Shown: positions 23,827 to 33,246, counted from the first letter of the stretch. The stretch: DNA of 35,061 bases from Eubacteriales bacterium (GCA_030533405.1 JAUNJF010000029.1:1-35061); one strand, 5' to 3'. The notes: generated by a model from the sequence alone, not told the origin. Numbers and translations are program-made.

Positions 23827-25254
23827 TCAATTTGAGTTTTTATAGAATACGCCCAATTTGTATTGTTTCATAAGCTCAACTGTATTTCTTACTTGTTCAG
23901 GATTGTCTGCCTGAAATGAAATTAATTCCTCATCAGATACTTCCTCGATTTGATACATATTTTGAATCAGGGAATCAAAAAGCATTCTTCTATATGGTGA
24001 TATTTTCTTTTCTTCTAAATAAGAACGCCAAAACAAAACAATAAGGACTCCAGACATTAATATTCTGAAGCAATATCTTAATTTTGATCTTATACTTTCT
24101 TTATCCCACAAGGAACAATTACCAAATACTAAGCATAATCCAATCAATCCCAATTTAGATTGAAATGCATAACGTGATGTACACATATACATTATACCAT
24201 AATTTTGACCTCTCCCATATGACAATAAAACACCAACCATTAACGTATATAGAATAAGCATAATACCGATATATGAATTAAATTTACTCCTGTTAACAAC
24301 AAATAAAATTAACGCACATAACATTAACAAAGCGATAATACTTCCAGCAACATAACATTTTACAAGTCCATCGGCTTCAATAATACTAACATGAAGAACA
24401 CTTGCTCCTAAAAATAGTAGTATTCCCTTTGCAAAATCCCCATTAATCAAAGATTGAATAAATTCAGAAAAACCATTTCCAGATTTATCAACCCCTTTCA
24501 CACCATACATATATAGATAACTAGATATCAAGATTCCTGTCAAAACAATAATATATTTCCACAGATTTGTCATCCTCTCGGCTTTGTAATTTAAAACAAA
24601 ATTAATAATTGCACATACACCAAGTGCAAACACAACAGCCGGAAAAAAAGCTGAATAGATTAAACAAATACATCCACCCAATCCAATCGTGTAATATATT
24701 ATTACGTTTAATGGTGTTTTACCAATATTATTTAATATTCTGTCACCGAACCATAAATTACAGACAATAAAAAAACATATTATCGAAAATGGCGCATAAA
24801 ATTCAATTGTTTTTATTTCCCACTGAACAGGATTAAAAAGTATTATTGCTGTTAACGCAATAATTATCTGGCGAATAATCGCATTTTTTTTCGAGTCTTG
24901 AGAGAAATCCATTTTACTAACAATAGAAATAAATAACAACGTCGTTAAAAATGTAATAATTGCGCCCAAGAAAATAAACACTCTCGTATTCCAATGAAAC
25001 ACCTTAACATTAATATAAAATAGAAAATACGTCAAAAAGGCACGTTGTCCGTTTATTGACTCCCAAAAGTCATTAAACGATATTCCCCCATTATACATCT
25101 TGTATAGATAATCTTCACCATATCTCCAGTAATCCATAACCGGAACATTTGCTGTTGTGTTTGACAAATAGATTAATTCAACAACAAAGCAAAATAAAAG
25201 CACAACAATTCCAAATTGATTTTCTCTGCATAATTTTTTAAACTTCTCTACCAT
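23827..25254 (-). CDS. Polytopic membrane protein, possible GT-C-type glycosyltransferase
   Basis: 475 residues with about 10-12 hydrophobic segments. After the first helix (14-31) comes an outside loop with acidic/aromatic residues, VPVMDYWRYGEDY (Asp41, Glu47, Asp48) and NDFWESINGQR. An acidic residue in the first external loop is where GT-C enzymes such as ArnT and Pmt keep their catalytic Asp. The last 70 residues are hydrophilic. I cannot name the family with certainty. Position upstream of the arn-like genes suggests the outer-face transferase using the flipped lipid-linked sugar. The 5' end is odd: ATG 25254 has no good ribosome site, while a better-placed ATG near 25280 (after AAAGGA) is out of frame by one base at an A6 run. 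A Wzy-type polymerase is an alternative. Confidence 0.72.
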   Translation of the reverse strand: MVEKFKKLCRENQFGIVVLLFCFVVELIYLSNTTANVPVMDYWRYGEDYLYKMYNGGISFNDFWESINGQRAFLTYFLFYINVKVFHWNTRVFIFLGAIITFLTTLLFISIVSKMDFSQDSKKNAIIRQIIIALTAIILFNPVQWEIKTIEFYAPFSIICFFIVCNLWFGDRILNNIGKTPLNVIIYYTIGLGGCICLIYSAFFPAVVFALGVCAIINFVLNYKAERMTNLWKYIIVLTGILISSYLYMYGVKGVDKSGNGFSEFIQSLINGDFAKGILLFLGASVLHVSIIEADGLVKCYVAGSIIALLMLCALILFVVNRSKFNSYIGIMLILYTLMVGVLLSYGRGQNYGIMYMCTSRYAFQSKLGLIGLCLVFGNCSLWDKESIRSKLRYCFRILMSGVLIVLFWRSYLEEKKISPYRRMLFDSLIQNMYQIEEVSDEELISFQADNPEQVRNTVELMKQYKLGVFYKNSN

Positions 25255-25313
25255 TTTTTCGATATGCTCGTAAACATTTTCCTTTCATTGTATTTTCCGC
25301 ATTCACATCTATA

Positions 25314-28300
25314 TCATTTCAAATCAAGTTCAAGGATATCAACTGCTTTTTCCTCAGTAAAATACCTTCGGATAAATATTTCCCCTGCATCAGACATTTC
25401 TTTTAACTTATCATAGTCCTCATACAACGAACAAATGATATCTACCATCTTATCCACATCGTCCTCTACAACCATATTACCCATCTGATCATCCAAACCT
25501 TCTGCTCCAATAGTTGTCGTAACCAGTGGAATTTGGAAATACGCTGACTCCACTACCTTTCCTTTCACACCAGCCCCGACACGAAGCGGAACTACCGCCA
25601 TCCGACTGGTACGATATAACTCCTCCAGCTTATCATCCGGTACAAACCCAAGAATCTTAATGTTGTCACTGGCAAGTTCCTTAACCTCCTGAGGAACACT
25701 ACCACCGGCAACATACCAGACCATATCAGGGTACTTCTTTAAAATCTTAGGGAACACTTCCTTACCAAACCATACAACTGCATCTATGTTTGGTGGATGT
25801 CCAAATCCACCAACATACATGATATTGTTACGAGTGCTAAAATCTTTGTTAATACCTTGTGGTAATTCGTTATAAATATATAGTGGAATATTTCTTACCG
25901 GTGTATCAGGAAATGCCTCCTGCATAATTTTCTGTTCATAATTACCTACCACATGTCCCACATCTGTTTTCTCAAACAATTCATATTCAATCTTCTTCCA
26001 CTTCTCAGATGACTTTAGTTTCTCCTCGTCGCCTGTCAGTTCATATTCTCTGCGTTCACGAATGTGATGTAAGTCATGAGCAAAGTACAAAATTTTTGCA
26101 TTGGAGTATTCTTTCACTATATCAATATATTTTATCGAAATATGTGGTCTTTGCAAATATATATAATCAAAATAATGTGCATTCTCTTTTAACCACTGCT
26201 TCCAATTATTATAGTAATAATTTCCGTAAAGAACCTCAATTCCCATTTGATTCAGTTCCTGTGTATATGGCTGATGCGGATAGAAGTTATCACCTAAAAA
26301 CGTTACCTGCATGCCCATCTTTACAAACATTTGTAAATACATGAATGTACATTTTCCGCCGGCATCCTTGTCGTGATGCGGTACATAATGGTCAATGACC
26401 AGAATATGCTTTTTATCTCTGCTTCTATCCTTCGCCAAAAATACTTTCTCTCCATTTGGGAAATGCTCATCCTTCAAGATAGTCTTCCATTTTTCATAAA
26501 ACTTCTTCTGATTGACAATCTGATATTCCTTCTGTCCGGAAGAAGTATCCGTTCCATTTGACACACCTTCAAAATGTACCACCTGAGATAATGGCTGATA
26601 CATTACTTTATATCCATGTTTCCGGACCTCAAAGGCCAAGTCCGTATCCTCATAATATGCAGGAGCATATCTATCGTCAAAACCACCAATCTCCTCCCAC
26701 AGAGACTTTCGAATCATAATTGCCGCTCCGGAAATGTAATCTGCTTCCTTCACATAATTAAACTCTGAATCTAATGGGCTTTTCTGGTTTCCATAATTCC
26801 ATGCGGAACCATCCTTCCACAAAATTCCTCCAGCCTCCTGCAAGGCTCCATCCGGATAAAGGAGTTTTGAGCCAACCATTCCAATTTTCTCATCTCTATC
26901 CATCAACTCTAATAAACTACTAAGCCAATTTTCCTGTACCTGTGTGTCGTTATTTAAGAAGAAAATATAGTCTCCCTTCGCATATTTTGCAGCATTATTA
27001 CAATTTCCAAGAAATCTCATATTTTCCGGAGTCTTAGCCACAACAATATTTTCTACAATGTGTTCAATATCTTTTGTCAAGTCTGTAGAACAATCATCTG
27101 CCAAAATCACTTCATAATCAATACCCTCTGTATACTTAATGATACTCTTCAGACAATTATAGGTATAATGAAACTGATTATAAACAGGCAACACAATAGA
27201 AACCAAAGGCTTTTCACACTTTGGCAACTGTAATTTCTCCACATCTGAAAGAGAAAACATATGCTCATTTACCCGGAACAAATCCAGCTTGATACGCTCA
27301 ATTTCTTCCCCCGCGTTTACGGTAGCCGCATCCAGTCTGTTGGAAATACTCTCTGCACTTTCTGTTTTCATATAGTGAAGTGTTCTTGATATTCTGGAAG
27401 GTGTGCACTTTTTAAGCATATAAATTGGATGCTTTAAAAACTTCTTGCCAAACTTTGCCACCAGCCTTCTCTTGCTCCCCTGCGGAAACATCTTGTCCTT
27501 TAATTTCCACCAAACTTTCAACACTCGCACTCCTTTTGAGTTCAGCAGATTCACATAATCTCGCTCTTTCTGTAACAACTGATCAATATGTCCATCCTTA
27601 CAAATAATCTGATTGTCCTTCTCTTGCAGCTGATTGTCCTTCTCTATCAATTGATTTTCCTTCAGATTGAGCAATTGTTCTCTCTCTTGAATCATTCTAT
27701 CTTTTGATTCAATATCACTTCTTAAATCCTGAATTACAATAGAACTCTGCCGTAGTTCGGCTTCCAAATCCCATTTTTCCTGTCTTTGAGCCCTAATGAA
27801 CTGCTCTTTTTCAAAAATATATTCCGACTCTCTAATCAACGATTCGTCTATAACTCTCCCTGAGAAATCAATGGATTCAAAATCATCTATCATCTCAAGG
27901 CTACTTCTGTACTTTTTGATTAACGCTAATGCTTCTTCTTCATTTTCACTATTTCTATCTACAATTATCTTTTTTAACTCTATAATAGAATGTTTTATTT
28001 CCTCCAAGCGTTGTGCCAGTTCTTTTTTTGACTCTACCAGTAAATCTGTTCTGCCAACCCTTTCCTCATACATTCCCTTAAATTTCTCAGAATTATGAAA
28101 AGATGCACCTTTTGCATTACCCATATAACCAATTGGCACCACATCTTTTCTGATACCGGCTATCGTTAAATGCATGCGTCCACTAATCAAAACATCCACA
28201 TAAGAAAGCACATGCAGTAATTCTGCTTCCCACATAAGTGAATCCATTATATAATAATCTTCAATTTCCAATTCATGTAATACAGTCTCTGCAAGCATTG

Positions 28301-30023
28301 CATATTTTGCATCAGCATAATGCCCTCTCCATTCCTTTGTATCATGAGGAATGACTACAACACATGCATCTGGCAAAACTTCTTTTAATGTCTCAAGTAC
28401 ATCTGACACATACTGTTTTCTCTGTTGATCATCCGGATTAAAATAAAATCCACTGCAAGAATGTTCATTAAAATTAACACCTATTACAGTTTTTCCCTTT
28501 TCTTTCATATCTTCCAAAAAAGCTCTTGCCTTTTCAGATCGTCCAGTTATAACAGTCTCACTCAAAAATGCCAAGTCAGGGAAAAAGTCAGCATGCAATC
28601 CGGTTTGTCTCTCAAAATTCTCTAATGATTTTTGATCACGCAGATGAAATCTTAGTCCCGCTCCTATGTTAATAATCTGCTTTAATATTTCTATGGATGC
28701 ATGCTCCCTAAATGAACACGAAAAAACATCGACGATTCCGCCCATGTCAATCACTTTCTCTGCTGCCTTCAATCGATACAATCCATTTTCATCACCATAC
28801 AGACCATCCATAATGTCTGCACCAATAATCACCATGTGTACCGGCTCTGTTATAGACTCTGTCAACTGCTCCAGCGGTACATATCTTTCTGCAAACTCAT
28901 CTGTACGATCTACAATCCATCCCTTCCATTGTTCATCTCTTGGAGTGAACAAAGTAATGTTAGCACCCTTCAATAAATTCAAGGCACCTCTAATCATTGC
29001 TTCATCACCCTTACTGCCTACACCATCCGATGGAACAATAATGACATTCTTTCCCTGAACAGCCTTAATAGTATCTTTATTCAGCTTATCAACGTATACC
29101 TTACCATCTACATTCAAATATTTCTCAGCTACATATGAAAAATCATGATTCTTATAATCCTCCCAAAACTCATCGTATTGAGCAGGCTTAGAAAAACATT
29201 TTGTCAAACACTGATTACCGGGAAGCGCATCTGAAATATCACGTTCTACAAATGTAATGTCTTTTTTAATCGCATCAAAATAATGTTTCCCTTTATCCGT
29301 ATTGCACATCACAAGAGAAATACCCTCATCCGTATCTTCCATATCACCATTTCTTGATTCAAATCCCCAGAAATCTCCTAATGTAATATCTGCCACACGC
29401 TCTGTTGATGCATACTGACACTGATAACATCCCTCTGTTAAAAAGTAGCAATCCTGAAAGCCTTTGCTATACGGATCAGTTCCAAAGACTTTTTCATGAA
29501 TCTGATTATCCTCAAATTCCGCCCTCAAAGCAAAATTCTTCCATCCTGTTTCTTTTCTTCTGAAGTAGAATTTTTTCAATTTTGAATCATAATTTTTCTC
29601 AAGATATTTAATATATTCTTCGAAAATTCGAGCTTTTGGTGTCCCATGACACACTAGGTCACAGGTCAATAAATTCTTGTACTCTTTATCCAAAAAGCGA
29701 TATAAACCATCCACCTGACAAGGTGTCCCACTAAATAATACTTTCACACCTTTTTCAAGCTGTTCCTTAATTACTATATAACACCCGAAAAGATCACTTT
29801 TAACATACTTTGACCCTCTCATTTTAGCTAAATCTTTCTCATTATCTGCAACACTATGAAAAACCTTTCCTTCTGCGTCCATTACAGCACCACAGACAAC
29901 ACCATTTTCTGCAAAAATTGCATTTGCAAGAGCAGTAAAAATGCAACCCGAAGAACTTTTCATTCGAATTTCTTGTTTGTTATTATATGCTGCATACACA
30001 GTTGCTGTTGACTTTTCGCCCAT
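25314..30023 (-). CDS. Four-domain fusion: FrhB-like, polysaccharide pyruvyl transferase, GT2 and GT4
   Basis: 1569 residues in one uninterrupted frame. Residues 1-310: coenzyme F420 hydrogenase beta-subunit (FrhB/FdhB)-like, with SSGCIF, SGTPCQVDGL, CDLVCHGTP and CYQC...ITLGDFW, but without the N-terminal ferredoxin cysteines. Residues 325-690: polysaccharide pyruvyl transferase (GSKGDEAM, FHLRDQKS, VLISGRMHLTIAG). Residues 735-825: coiled coil with a DNQ heptad repeat. Residues 938-1190: GT2 (SIVLPVYNQ, ADDCSTD, LNNDTQV, YEDTDLAFE). Residues 1205-1565: GT4/GT1-like (AGGKCTFMYL, MYVGGFGHPPN, VVPLRVGAGVKGKVVES). ATG 30023 follows GAGGTG; the longer TTG start at 30035 covers that site. It is 13 nt after the GT2 gene. 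It probably adds two sugars and a pyruvyl ketal at the cytoplasmic face; the FrhB-like role is unknown. Confidence 0.9.
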   Translation of the reverse strand: MGEKSTATVYAAYNNKQEIRMKSSSGCIFTALANAIFAENGVVCGAVMDAEGKVFHSVADNEKDLAKMRGSKYVKSDLFGCYIVIKEQLEKGVKVLFSGTPCQVDGLYRFLDKEYKNLLTCDLVCHGTPKARIFEEYIKYLEKNYDSKLKKFYFRRKETGWKNFALRAEFEDNQIHEKVFGTDPYSKGFQDCYFLTEGCYQCQYASTERVADITLGDFWGFESRNGDMEDTDEGISLVMCNTDKGKHYFDAIKKDITFVERDISDALPGNQCLTKCFSKPAQYDEFWEDYKNHDFSYVAEKYLNVDGKVYVDKLNKDTIKAVQGKNVIIVPSDGVGSKGDEAMIRGALNLLKGANITLFTPRDEQWKGWIVDRTDEFAERYVPLEQLTESITEPVHMVIIGADIMDGLYGDENGLYRLKAAEKVIDMGGIVDVFSCSFREHASIEILKQIINIGAGLRFHLRDQKSLENFERQTGLHADFFPDLAFLSETVITGRSEKARAFLEDMKEKGKTVIGVNFNEHSCSGFYFNPDDQQRKQYVSDVLETLKEVLPDACVVVIPHDTKEWRGHYADAKYAMLAETVLHELEIEDYYIMDSLMWEAELLHVLSYVDVLISGRMHLTIAGIRKDVVPIGYMGNAKGASFHNSEKFKGMYEERVGRTDLLVESKKELAQRLEEIKHSIIELKKIIVDRNSENEEEALALIKKYRSSLEMIDDFESIDFSGRVIDESLIRESEYIFEKEQFIRAQRQEKWDLEAELRQSSIVIQDLRSDIESKDRMIQEREQLLNLKENQLIEKDNQLQEKDNQIICKDGHIDQLLQKERDYVNLLNSKGVRVLKVWWKLKDKMFPQGSKRRLVAKFGKKFLKHPIYMLKKCTPSRISRTLHYMKTESAESISNRLDAATVNAGEEIERIKLDLFRVNEHMFSLSDVEKLQLPKCEKPLVSIVLPVYNQFHYTYNCLKSIIKYTEGIDYEVILADDCSTDLTKDIEHIVENIVVAKTPENMRFLGNCNNAAKYAKGDYIFFLNNDTQVQENWLSSLLELMDRDEKIGMVGSKLLYPDGALQEAGGILWKDGSAWNYGNQKSPLDSEFNYVKEADYISGAAIMIRKSLWEEIGGFDDRYAPAYYEDTDLAFEVRKHGYKVMYQPLSQVVHFEGVSNGTDTSSGQKEYQIVNQKKFYEKWKTILKDEHFPNGEKVFLAKDRSRDKKHILVIDHYVPHHDKDAGGKCTFMYLQMFVKMGMQVTFLGDNFYPHQPYTQELNQMGIEVLYGNYYYNNWKQWLKENAHYFDYIYLQRPHISIKYIDIVKEYSNAKILYFAHDLHHIRERREYELTGDEEKLKSSEKWKKIEYELFEKTDVGHVVGNYEQKIMQEAFPDTPVRNIPLYIYNELPQGINKDFSTRNNIMYVGGFGHPPNIDAVVWFGKEVFPKILKKYPDMVWYVAGGSVPQEVKELASDNIKILGFVPDDKLEELYRTSRMAVVPLRVGAGVKGKVVESAYFQIPLVTTTIGAEGLDDQMGNMVVEDDVDKMVDIICSLYEDYDKLKEMSDAGEIFIRRYFTEEKAVDILELDLK
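27586..27669. repeat. 21-bp tandem repeat coding for a coiled-coil heptad
   Basis: About four 21-bp units (core ctgattgtccttctc on the plus strand) are best conserved at 27607-27648 and decay on both sides. They encode seven-residue units of the form KDNQLQE in the coiled coil of the fusion protein, residues about 787-815. In-frame slippage would lengthen or shorten the linker by one heptad without breaking the protein. Confidence 0.75.
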
Positions 30024-30036
30024 TTTACACCTCAAT

Positions 30037-31050
30037 TTATTCCGCTTTTATATCTCGAATAATAAATGATAACTCCCGTATATCTCCATTACCTGGTTCA
30101 AAAAAATAATGATTACAAATCTCTACACGAATCAAACTATTTTTATCCACATCAAATTCCCAAGAAAACAACCCATTCTGTATTGTTTTTGATATCTTAA
30201 AATCTCCTATTATGATATCACTTGTTACATCTCCACAATTTTCAATTTCTGGAGACCATAAATCCATCACAAGTTTTCCTTTCTCTCCCGTCTGTATATG
30301 AAATTTAATTGTCTTACCGCACCAATTATCATCATATATTCCATATATTTTCAACATGTTATGATAATCTGATCCAACCCTGTTATCAACATTTTTTTTA
30401 ACAATCACGCTGTTATCATATTGACCTAATCTTCTCTTCCAAATTGTCTTATCATCCATGCCTTTTGCATTTTTCCATCCATCCCCTGATTTTCCACCAA
30501 AATGATATATCAAATCATCATGTTCTTTGATTGCGATTACTGAATAACCTTGACTTAATACTCCCGCTTCTAATCGACTTAATCCTCCCCACCATGCATA
30601 ATCTTCATCTAATCCATAGCGATCGAACAATTCTTTGTCCACCAACATACAATATCCATCTGCGACTATAGCTAGTTCTGCAGTAACACACAAACCATAG
30701 CTTGAAATTCCTTTTTTATGTTGAGCACTTAATTTAACCAACCAATCAGGATTCCTAATCTCTACATCTGAATTCAACAATACTATATATTGGCTATCAA
30801 TATCTGCAAGCTTGGATGCCATGTTGTTTCCCTTTGCAAACAAAACATTCTCCCCATAAAACACAACATGCTCGCAATAACCCTTTTTATAGCACTGATA
30901 AATTACATCTTTTGTCTCTTCATCTGATGCATTATCCCATACAATAATACTCATTTCCTGACGATTACTTGAGATCTGCAATGATTCTAATGTAATTTTT
31001 ACATATTCACTTGAATTATGAGTCAAAATAATTACACTATATTTCTTCAC
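30037..31050 (-). CDS. GT2 glycosyltransferase with a beta-rich C-terminal extension
   Basis: About 337 residues. A GT2 domain occupies 1 to about 205, with SVIILTHNSSEYV, VWDNASDEE, the DxD-like LLNSDVEI and a late DEDYAWWGG acidic motif. The remaining 130 residues (IYGIYDDNWCGKTIKFHI onward) look like a beta-sandwich module seen on other Firmicute glycosyltransferases, with alternating hydrophobic strands and no catalytic motif. No membrane segment. The ATG at 31056 is only 1 nt from GAGG, too close, whereas GTG at 31050 has 7 nt spacing, so I use the latter; conservation begins after both. It overlaps the end of the ABC ATPase gene and is followed 13 nt on by the large fusion gene. Sugar specificity unknown. 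Confidence 0.85.
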   Translation of the reverse strand: MKKYSVIILTHNSSEYVKITLESLQISSNRQEMSIIVWDNASDEETKDVIYQCYKKGYCEHVVFYGENVLFAKGNNMASKLADIDSQYIVLLNSDVEIRNPDWLVKLSAQHKKGISSYGLCVTAELAIVADGYCMLVDKELFDRYGLDEDYAWWGGLSRLEAGVLSQGYSVIAIKEHDDLIYHFGGKSGDGWKNAKGMDDKTIWKRRLGQYDNSVIVKKNVDNRVGSDYHNMLKIYGIYDDNWCGKTIKFHIQTGEKGKLVMDLWSPEIENCGDVTSDIIIGDFKISKTIQNGLFSWEFDVDKNSLIRVEICNHYFFEPGNGDIRELSFIIRDIKAE

Positions 31051-32470
31051 TCTCATACCTCATTTGCTCTACTTTTTTCCCATCCATATTCCATGAATGA
31101 GCAATAATATTTACTCCTGAACTATGTTTGTTAAATGTCTCAACCTCAAACTGCACTAAACTATACAAAGTGTCAAGTTTTGATTCTGTTGTTTCAATAA
31201 TAAAATCCAACATATATTTCTCTTTTAATAAGGTAAGCTCATTTATTTTTAATTCCAAAGTTCCATGATTTTTAAATGGAATTTCTTTTCCATTTTCCAA
31301 CTTTACAGAAAATCCAGCACAATAAATCCAATCTGCTCTTGTTATACATACAGACACACTTCCCTTTATGTCTGTATCAACTTTCTTCTCATACTCGATT
31401 TCAATAATCATTTCATCCCCAGTTTTAAATTTCTGACATTCCTCCCTGTCTCCATTCAATAACCGCACTTTTGTGAATACAACCTCTCCTGTCCCCTCTC
31501 TTCTTGCATCGGGACCACATTGCTTACATATATCTCTACATGTTAAGTTGAGTTTTCTTTTCTGTTCGTCTTTCTTCTTTTTTTCTTCCTCTTGTTTCTT
31601 CTTTTCTATTTCTTGTTGACGAGCCTTTTCTTCCTCTTTCCTTTTTTGTTCTCTCTCCGCCTTCTCCTGAAGCTTTTTCTCCTCTTCCTCTTTCTTCTGC
31701 ATCACATACTCTTGCTCTGCACGTTCTAATCGATCATATTCCATAGACTCTAAATACTTTTTACATATTTCTCTTGGTGCTCCATCCTCTTTTATGAGTC
31801 CTTTTTCAATCCAAATTGCACGATCACAAATCTTTTCTACCTGCGACAAGGCATGCGAAACTATGACAATTGTTGTTCCATTTCGTTTTACATCACGAAG
31901 CTTCTGGAAACACTTTTCCTGAAAGTTTACATCGCCTACTGCAAGAATCTCATCAATCAATAACACATCCGCATCCACATTGATGGCAACCGAAAAAGCC
32001 AGTCTCATATACATACCGGATGAGTATGTACGGACCGGGTTATCAATATATTCCTCCAATTCCGAAAAACGAATGATATCATCTAACCTCTCATCTATCT
32101 CCTTTTTTGTCAGACCAAAAATTGATGCATTGATATATATATTCTCTCTGCCTGTCATATCCTCATGAAAACCGGCCCCCAGTTCAATCAAGCTGGACAC
32201 CTTGCCATTAATCTCTACCGTTCCCTCATTCGGGTAAATGATACGATTCAGAAGCTTCAATGTGGTACTCTTGCCACACCCATTTTTACCGATAAGTCCA
32301 ACAGCCTCACCCTTTTTTATGTCAAAGCTCACTCCGTTTAAGACCCAGCGGTCCTCATGTTTATTTCGATTTGCAAAGATCAAACATTCTTTGAGCATGT
32401 GCCCCTTGTCGAAATAAACCTTAAATTTCTTTTTCATATTGCGCACTTCAATGGCATTTTCTGTATTCAT
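31037..32470 (-). CDS. wzt: ABC transporter ATP-binding protein with Wzt-like C-terminal domain
   Basis: 477 residues. The ATPase domain (1 to about 240) has Walker A GKNGCGKST (61-69), signature YSSGMYMRLA (149-158), Walker B VLLIDEILAVGD (169-180) and switch His206 (IVSHAL). An extended, highly charged Lys/Glu linker covers about 245-306. A Wzt_C-type beta-sandwich (325-470, beginning GTGEVVFTKVRLL) follows; in Gram-negative Wzt this domain recognises the end-modified O-polysaccharide. It energises export of the lipid-linked glycan with the permease at 32470-33246. Stop and start overlap as TAATG with that gene, with GGAGG 7 nt upstream. In Gram-positive TagH-like ATPases the C-domain is often different, so a glycan-reading Wzt_C suggests ABC export of a terminally modified chain. 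Confidence 0.93.
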   Translation of the reverse strand: MNTENAIEVRNMKKKFKVYFDKGHMLKECLIFANRNKHEDRWVLNGVSFDIKKGEAVGLIGKNGCGKSTTLKLLNRIIYPNEGTVEINGKVSSLIELGAGFHEDMTGRENIYINASIFGLTKKEIDERLDDIIRFSELEEYIDNPVRTYSSGMYMRLAFSVAINVDADVLLIDEILAVGDVNFQEKCFQKLRDVKRNGTTIVIVSHALSQVEKICDRAIWIEKGLIKEDGAPREICKKYLESMEYDRLERAEQEYVMQKKEEEEKKLQEKAEREQKRKEEEKARQQEIEKKKQEEEKKKKDEQKRKLNLTCRDICKQCGPDARREGTGEVVFTKVRLLNGDREECQKFKTGDEMIIEIEYEKKVDTDIKGSVSVCITRADWIYCAGFSVKLENGKEIPFKNHGTLELKINELTLLKEKYMLDFIIETTESKLDTLYSLVQFEVETFNKHSSGVNIIAHSWNMDGKKVEQMRYESEEI

Positions 32471-33246
32471 TACAATTCCTCCGCAAAATTCCTTGACATT
32501 TTCCGGAATGCATATACTCCGATTATTAACACGACAAGCCCAAAGCCTCCTGCCAGCAACAACGTCTTCATCGCCGGTATTTCTTCATAGTACAGTATTT
32601 GTTGATATGCCTGAATAACAGGTGTCATCGGATTTGCAAAATATACACCACGGAGATTTTTAGGAACCATATCAACCGTATACATAATCGGTGTTAAATA
32701 AATCCATGCCATCATGATTACACCAACGATATGTTCCATGTCACGAAAATAAATAGTAAGTCCTGATACGATCATAGTAAAGCCTAATGCCATAATATAC
32801 TCGATAATCATAACTATCGGTAAAAACAACAATGCCAAGACATTAAATCCTCTTCCTGATATCAAAATAACGGCAAATATCATCACAAAACAAAATAGCA
32901 TGTTAATAAATGCACTTGTAACAAATGATATCGGTAATACTTCCCTTGGAAAATATATTTTTTTGACCATCTCAGATTGATTTTTGACACAGGTTGTTCC
33001 CGCACCAACTGCTGTACTAAAGAAAATCCACGGGATCATACCACTAATCAAAAACACATAAAATTGTTCAATTCCTGTTCTCATAATAAATTGAAACACA
33101 AACGTATAAACCAGAATCTGGCACAATGGATTAATAAAAGTCCATAAAAACCCAAGCGCAGAAGCCTTATATCTGCCTCGTAGGTCTCGTCTTACCAGAC
33201 TGATTATCATTTGTCGATAGTCATAGATTTCTTTTAGTTTTGTCAC
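32470..33246 (-). CDS. wzm: ABC-2 type polysaccharide export permease (Wzm/TagG-like)
   Basis: 258 residues with six hydrophobic segments and the family N-terminal amphipathic region YDYRQMIISLVRRDLRGRYKASALGFLW. The SMIPW-like segment (ISGMIPWIFFSTAV) and the YLTPIMYTVDMVP motif are typical of O-antigen/teichoic acid exporters. I choose GTG 33246: GAGGAG lies 8 nt upstream and it overlaps the preceding glycosyltransferase stop as GTGA, giving coupled translation. The ATG at 33315 would add 23 non-conserved residues and a 73-nt overlap. It works with the Wzt-like ATPase that follows. Confidence 0.92.
   Translation of the reverse strand: MTKLKEIYDYRQMIISLVRRDLRGRYKASALGFLWTFINPLCQILVYTFVFQFIMRTGIEQFYVFLISGMIPWIFFSTAVGAGTTCVKNQSEMVKKIYFPREVLPISFVTSAFINMLFCFVMIFAVILISGRGFNVLALLFLPIVMIIEYIMALGFTMIVSGLTIYFRDMEHIVGVIMMAWIYLTPIMYTVDMVPKNLRGVYFANPMTPVIQAYQQILYYEEIPAMKTLLLAGGFGLVVLIIGVYAFRKMSRNFAEEL

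Noticed and set aside
31540-31740. Low-complexity CT-rich stretch as a repeat or regulatory element
   Set aside because: It is fully explained by the Lys/Glu-rich linker of the Wzt-like ATPase.
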